This document shows positions 7,351-8,980 of a stretch of DNA of 8,980 bases, one piece after another. The notes beneath the pieces are model-generated. The model did no database searches. It was given only the letters and a program-made list of their open reading frames with translations, and was not told the DNA's origin. The stretch is from Actinomycetota bacterium (GTDB lineage Bacteria; Actinomycetota; Acidimicrobiia; Acidimicrobiales; Ilumatobacteraceae). Positions within the stretch are counted from its first letter, which is position 1. Each line of letters begins with the position of its first letter. The DNA lies in assembly GCA_009927375.1 (NCBI GenBank), contig RFNE01000340.1:1-8980 (forward strand), read 5' to 3'. A program made the position numbers and the translations under genes.

Positions 7351-7800
7351 ATGGCACGAATCACGGTCGGCATCGACCTCCCCGCTTCCCCCGAAAAGGT
7401 GTGGGACATCGTCGAACCAATCGAACGTCACGTGGATTGGATGGCCGACGCGGTCGCGATTCGGTTCGAAGGATCACAAACTCGCGGCGTCGGCACCAAA
7501 TTCCTCTGTGACACCAAGGTCGGCCCGATCACCCTCACGGACAAGATGGAGATCACGGAATGGACGCCACGTCAGGCGATGGGTGTGCGCCACGTCGGTG
7601 TCGTGACCGGAACCGGCACGTTCACGCTCGCACCTCTCGATGGTGGTCGCGGCACGCGATTTGAGTGGTCCGAAGACTTGCGCTTCCCGTGGTGGCTCGG
7701 TGGTCGGCTCGGCGAGGTGATCGGCGGCAAGCTCGTAATGGGAGCGATCTGGCGACGCAACCTGAAGCAGCTGAAGAAGATCGTGGAGCGCGCGAACTAG
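7351..7800 (+). CDS. SRPBCC (START-like / polyketide cyclase) family protein
   Basis: This 149-residue soluble protein has the pattern of the SRPBCC helix-grip fold. It shows an N-terminal strand ITVGIDLPASPEKVWDIV with the characteristic helix after a Pro-containing turn, HVDWMADAVAIRF, then alternating strands (GTKFLCDTKVGPITLTDKME, GTGTFTLAPL, TRFEWSEDLRF). A long C-terminal helix runs from the Gly-rich GGRLGEVIGGKL to the end, ending LKQLKKIVER. Such proteins enclose a hydrophobic cavity and bind lipids or other small molecules; some are enzymes. No catalytic residue or ligand can be assigned. The ATG at 7351 gives the standard start. Its position 24 bases after the methyltransferase suggests a linked role, perhaps on a hydrophobic substrate, but this is inference. 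The TAG stop shares the palindrome CTAG with the stop of azlD on the other strand. Confidence 0.82.
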   Translation: MARITVGIDLPASPEKVWDIVEPIERHVDWMADAVAIRFEGSQTRGVGTKFLCDTKVGPITLTDKMEITEWTPRQAMGVRHVGVVTGTGTFTLAPLDGGRGTRFEWSEDLRFPWWLGGRLGEVIGGKLVMGAIWRRNLKQLKKIVERAN

Positions 7801-8096
7801 AGCGCCCGCAAGATTGCGGTTGCCGCTGCAGCCGCAACGATCGTCACCACGAGTGACCGTTTCTTCCACACGCACAGCAATGCGACGGCAAGCCCGAGCG
7901 CGCGCTCATCGACGACGAGCGACTGCTGAGTCGAAAACGTGTCTTTCACGACGAGTGCTGCGAGCAACGCGGCCGGAATGAGCAGCAGACATCGTTCGAG
8001 CGCGCGTGGCAACTTTCGCGAGCCGATGACGACGAAACCAAGAACCTTGAATGCGTACGCACCGAGCGATAGCCACACAACGACCCACCACGACAT
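7797..8096 (-). CDS. azlD: AzlD-type branched-chain amino acid exporter small subunit
   Basis: This is a small inner-membrane protein of 99 residues with three to four likely membrane spans: about residues 3-23 (VVVWLSLGAYAFKVLGFVVI), 36-50 (CLLLIPAALLAALVV), 65-75 and 82-97. Length, hydropathy and position directly after azlC identify it as AzlD, partner of AzlC in exporting branched-chain amino acids and analogues; by sequence alone the family is weakly conserved. The ATG at 8096 is two bases after the azlC stop, with a strong AGGAGGGG site inside the azlC end, so the pair is probably translated in a coupled fashion. Its stop codon lies in the CTAG shared with the convergent SRPBCC gene, leaving no intergenic terminator. 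Confidence 0.85.
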   Translation of the reverse strand: MSWWVVVWLSLGAYAFKVLGFVVIGSRKLPRALERCLLLIPAALLAALVVKDTFSTQQSLVVDERALGLAVALLCVWKKRSLVVTIVAAAAATAILRAL

Positions 8097-8098
8097 CG

Positions 8099-8773
8099 TC
8101 AGATCCCCTCCTCGTCGGGGCGAACGCCGATGATGATCGCGAGACCCGATGCCAGGATCGGCAGACCGACGGGCACGAACGGAATGAGCGCAAGACAGAT
8201 TGCTGCGCCGAGCACGGCGGCCTGTCGACCTCTCTTACGCCGAAGGTGCGGTGCGAGCATCGCCACGAACGCCGCGGAGAACGCGACGTCGAGACCGAAC
8301 GCCTGCGGATCGATGGCGCTTCCGAGCAGGGCACCGAGCAGCGTGCCCAGGTTCCACATCGAAAACAGTGGGATTGCCGTCCACCAGAACGCAAAGTGTC
8401 GAAGCTTCATGTCGTTCTGCGCAGTCGCCATCGCCGTCGTCTCGTCGATCACGAACTGTGCAGTCACGAGGCGCTTGCCGAGTGAACCCGCGAAGCTCGG
8501 AGCGAGCGCGAGACCGTAGATCGCGTTCCGTGCCGCCAACATGAGTGCTCCGCCGACAGCAGCTGATGCGGAACCGCCGGTTGCGATGACCCCGACCGCA
8601 GAGAGCTGGGATGCACCGGTAAAGGTGAAGATCGAAAGTGCACACGTCTGCAACACCGACGCCCCCGCACTCACGGCGAGTACGCCATATGCGATGGCAA
8701 AGATGCCGACGGCGGTGCTGAGTGTCAGGCCTGCACTGAGGACGCTGCGTTGTTCAGGGGTGTAACGCGACAA
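8099..8773 (-). CDS. azlC: AzlC-type branched-chain amino acid exporter large subunit
   Basis: This inner-membrane protein has 224 residues, normal for AzlC, the larger part of the AzlCD exporter for leucine, valine, isoleucine and related compounds. Family features are FTFTGASQLSAVGVI (about residues 49-63), the re-entrant-type LAARNAIYGLALAPSF, VIDETTAMA, LGALLGSAIDPQAFGLDVAF and repeated hydrophobic spans to the C-terminus. The start is a TTG at 8773, because an in-frame TAG lies two codons upstream and no ATG or GTG precedes the first membrane span. This TTG is three bases after the stop of the meaB fragment, so initiation is probably coupled to meaB translation. azlD follows two bases after its stop. 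Confidence 0.9.
   Translation of the reverse strand: MSRYTPEQRSVLSAGLTLSTAVGIFAIAYGVLAVSAGASVLQTCALSIFTFTGASQLSAVGVIATGGSASAAVGGALMLAARNAIYGLALAPSFAGSLGKRLVTAQFVIDETTAMATAQNDMKLRHFAFWWTAIPLFSMWNLGTLLGALLGSAIDPQAFGLDVAFSAAFVAMLAPHLRRKRGRQAAVLGAAICLALIPFVPVGLPILASGLAIIIGVRPDEEGI
8105..8112 (-). promoter_or_regulatory. Ribosome binding site for azlD
   Basis: AGGAGGGG on the minus strand lies eight bases before the azlD ATG at 8096, inside the last codons of azlC. It is a near-perfect Shine-Dalgarno match and fixes the azlD start. Confidence 0.7.
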
Positions 8774-8776
8774 GTG

Positions 8777-8980
8777 CTATGCACCGATGCCCTTGAGCAT
8801 CTCGTCTGCGGCACTCCACGGGTCGGTGCGATGTGCCAGAACCTCTGACTGCAACTCGTCCCAACGAGTTCCGGTGCACACCTGACGAGCCTTGTCCTCA
8901 AGGCGACGCTCGATGATCTCGCGCAGTTCTTCGCGCAATCGAACGCTTCGCCGTCTCGTCAATTCCCCACTCGTCTGGGC
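8777..8980 (-). CDS. meaB: MeaB/ArgK-type GTPase, C-terminal fragment cut by window edge
   Basis: Only about 67 C-terminal residues are present; the frame is open to the window end and the gene continues beyond it. The sequence SGELTRRRSVRLREELREI, then a helix with RRLEDKARQV, then HRTDPWSAADEMLKGIGA and TAG, matches the C-terminal dimerisation arm of MeaB (LAO/AO transport ATPase family): SGEL-x-RRR, the REEL helix and the closing DP-aADeLL. MeaB is a G-protein that guards and reloads the adenosylcobalamin of methylmalonyl-CoA mutase. The GTPase domain is outside the window, so the call rests on the tail alone. A TTG at 8962 could be mistaken for a start, but it encodes the Leu of SGEL. azlC begins three bases downstream. 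Confidence 0.8.
   Translation of the reverse strand, partial: AQTSGELTRRRSVRLREELREIIERRLEDKARQVCTGTRWDELQSEVLAHRTDPWSAADEMLKGIGA

Noticed and set aside
6535..7431. Long minus-strand open frame opposite the methyltransferase
   Set aside because: The plus-strand methyltransferase has clear SAM motifs; the antisense protein is acidic low-complexity sequence produced by the codon bias of the real gene.
8777..8962. A separate 61-residue gene starting at the TTG 8962
   Set aside because: The frame is open further to the window edge, and the upstream codons give SGEL, matching the MeaB tail, so this is a fragment of a larger gene.

Overview
This is a gene-dense window from a high-GC bacterial chromosome, with almost no non-coding DNA. 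Gene content points to an actinobacterium. The iscS–mnmA pair has the same order as in mycobacteria, dxs and the sulfur genes are of actinobacterial type, GTG and TTG starts are frequent, and several promoters look leaderless. An Acidimicrobiia-like lineage is my best guess, but it is an inference from style only.

Layout. (1) Plus strand, 2-2606: the 3' three quarters of dxs (MEP isoprenoid pathway), followed four bases later by a class V PLP enzyme of the isopenicillin-N-epimerase-like group. (2) Minus strand, 6524 down to 2587: a compact five-gene run. It holds iscS (cysteine desulfurase), mnmA (tRNA 2-thiouridylase), a previously unlisted small secreted-protein gene, a secreted M14 zinc carboxypeptidase and a TauE/SafE-type permease. 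IscS and MnmA work together, because IscS supplies the sulfur that MnmA puts on the wobble uridine of tRNAs. (3) Plus strand, 6589-7800: a class I methyltransferase and a SRPBCC-fold protein, diverging from iscS across about 60 bases. (4) Minus strand, 8980 down to 7797: the C-terminal end of meaB (G-protein chaperone of methylmalonyl-CoA mutase), then azlC and azlD (branched-chain amino acid exporter), joined by gaps of two to three bases.

The most important caveat for a reader is that four genes (dxs, the class V enzyme, mnmA and the small secreted protein) each carry one apparent reading-frame break. In each case adding or removing a single base, in three of the four within a short homopolymer, restores a good family match. 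Dxs and MnmA are normally indispensable, so these look more like sequencing or assembly errors than real pseudogenes. I annotate them as single genes with a frameshift.

I see no CRISPR array, insertion sequence, tRNA, rRNA or phage gene. I also find no clear candidate for a new defence or mobile system. The items most worth a second look are the small secreted protein, the leaderless promoter pattern and the placement of a TauE/SafE exporter in a sulfur-transfer operon.
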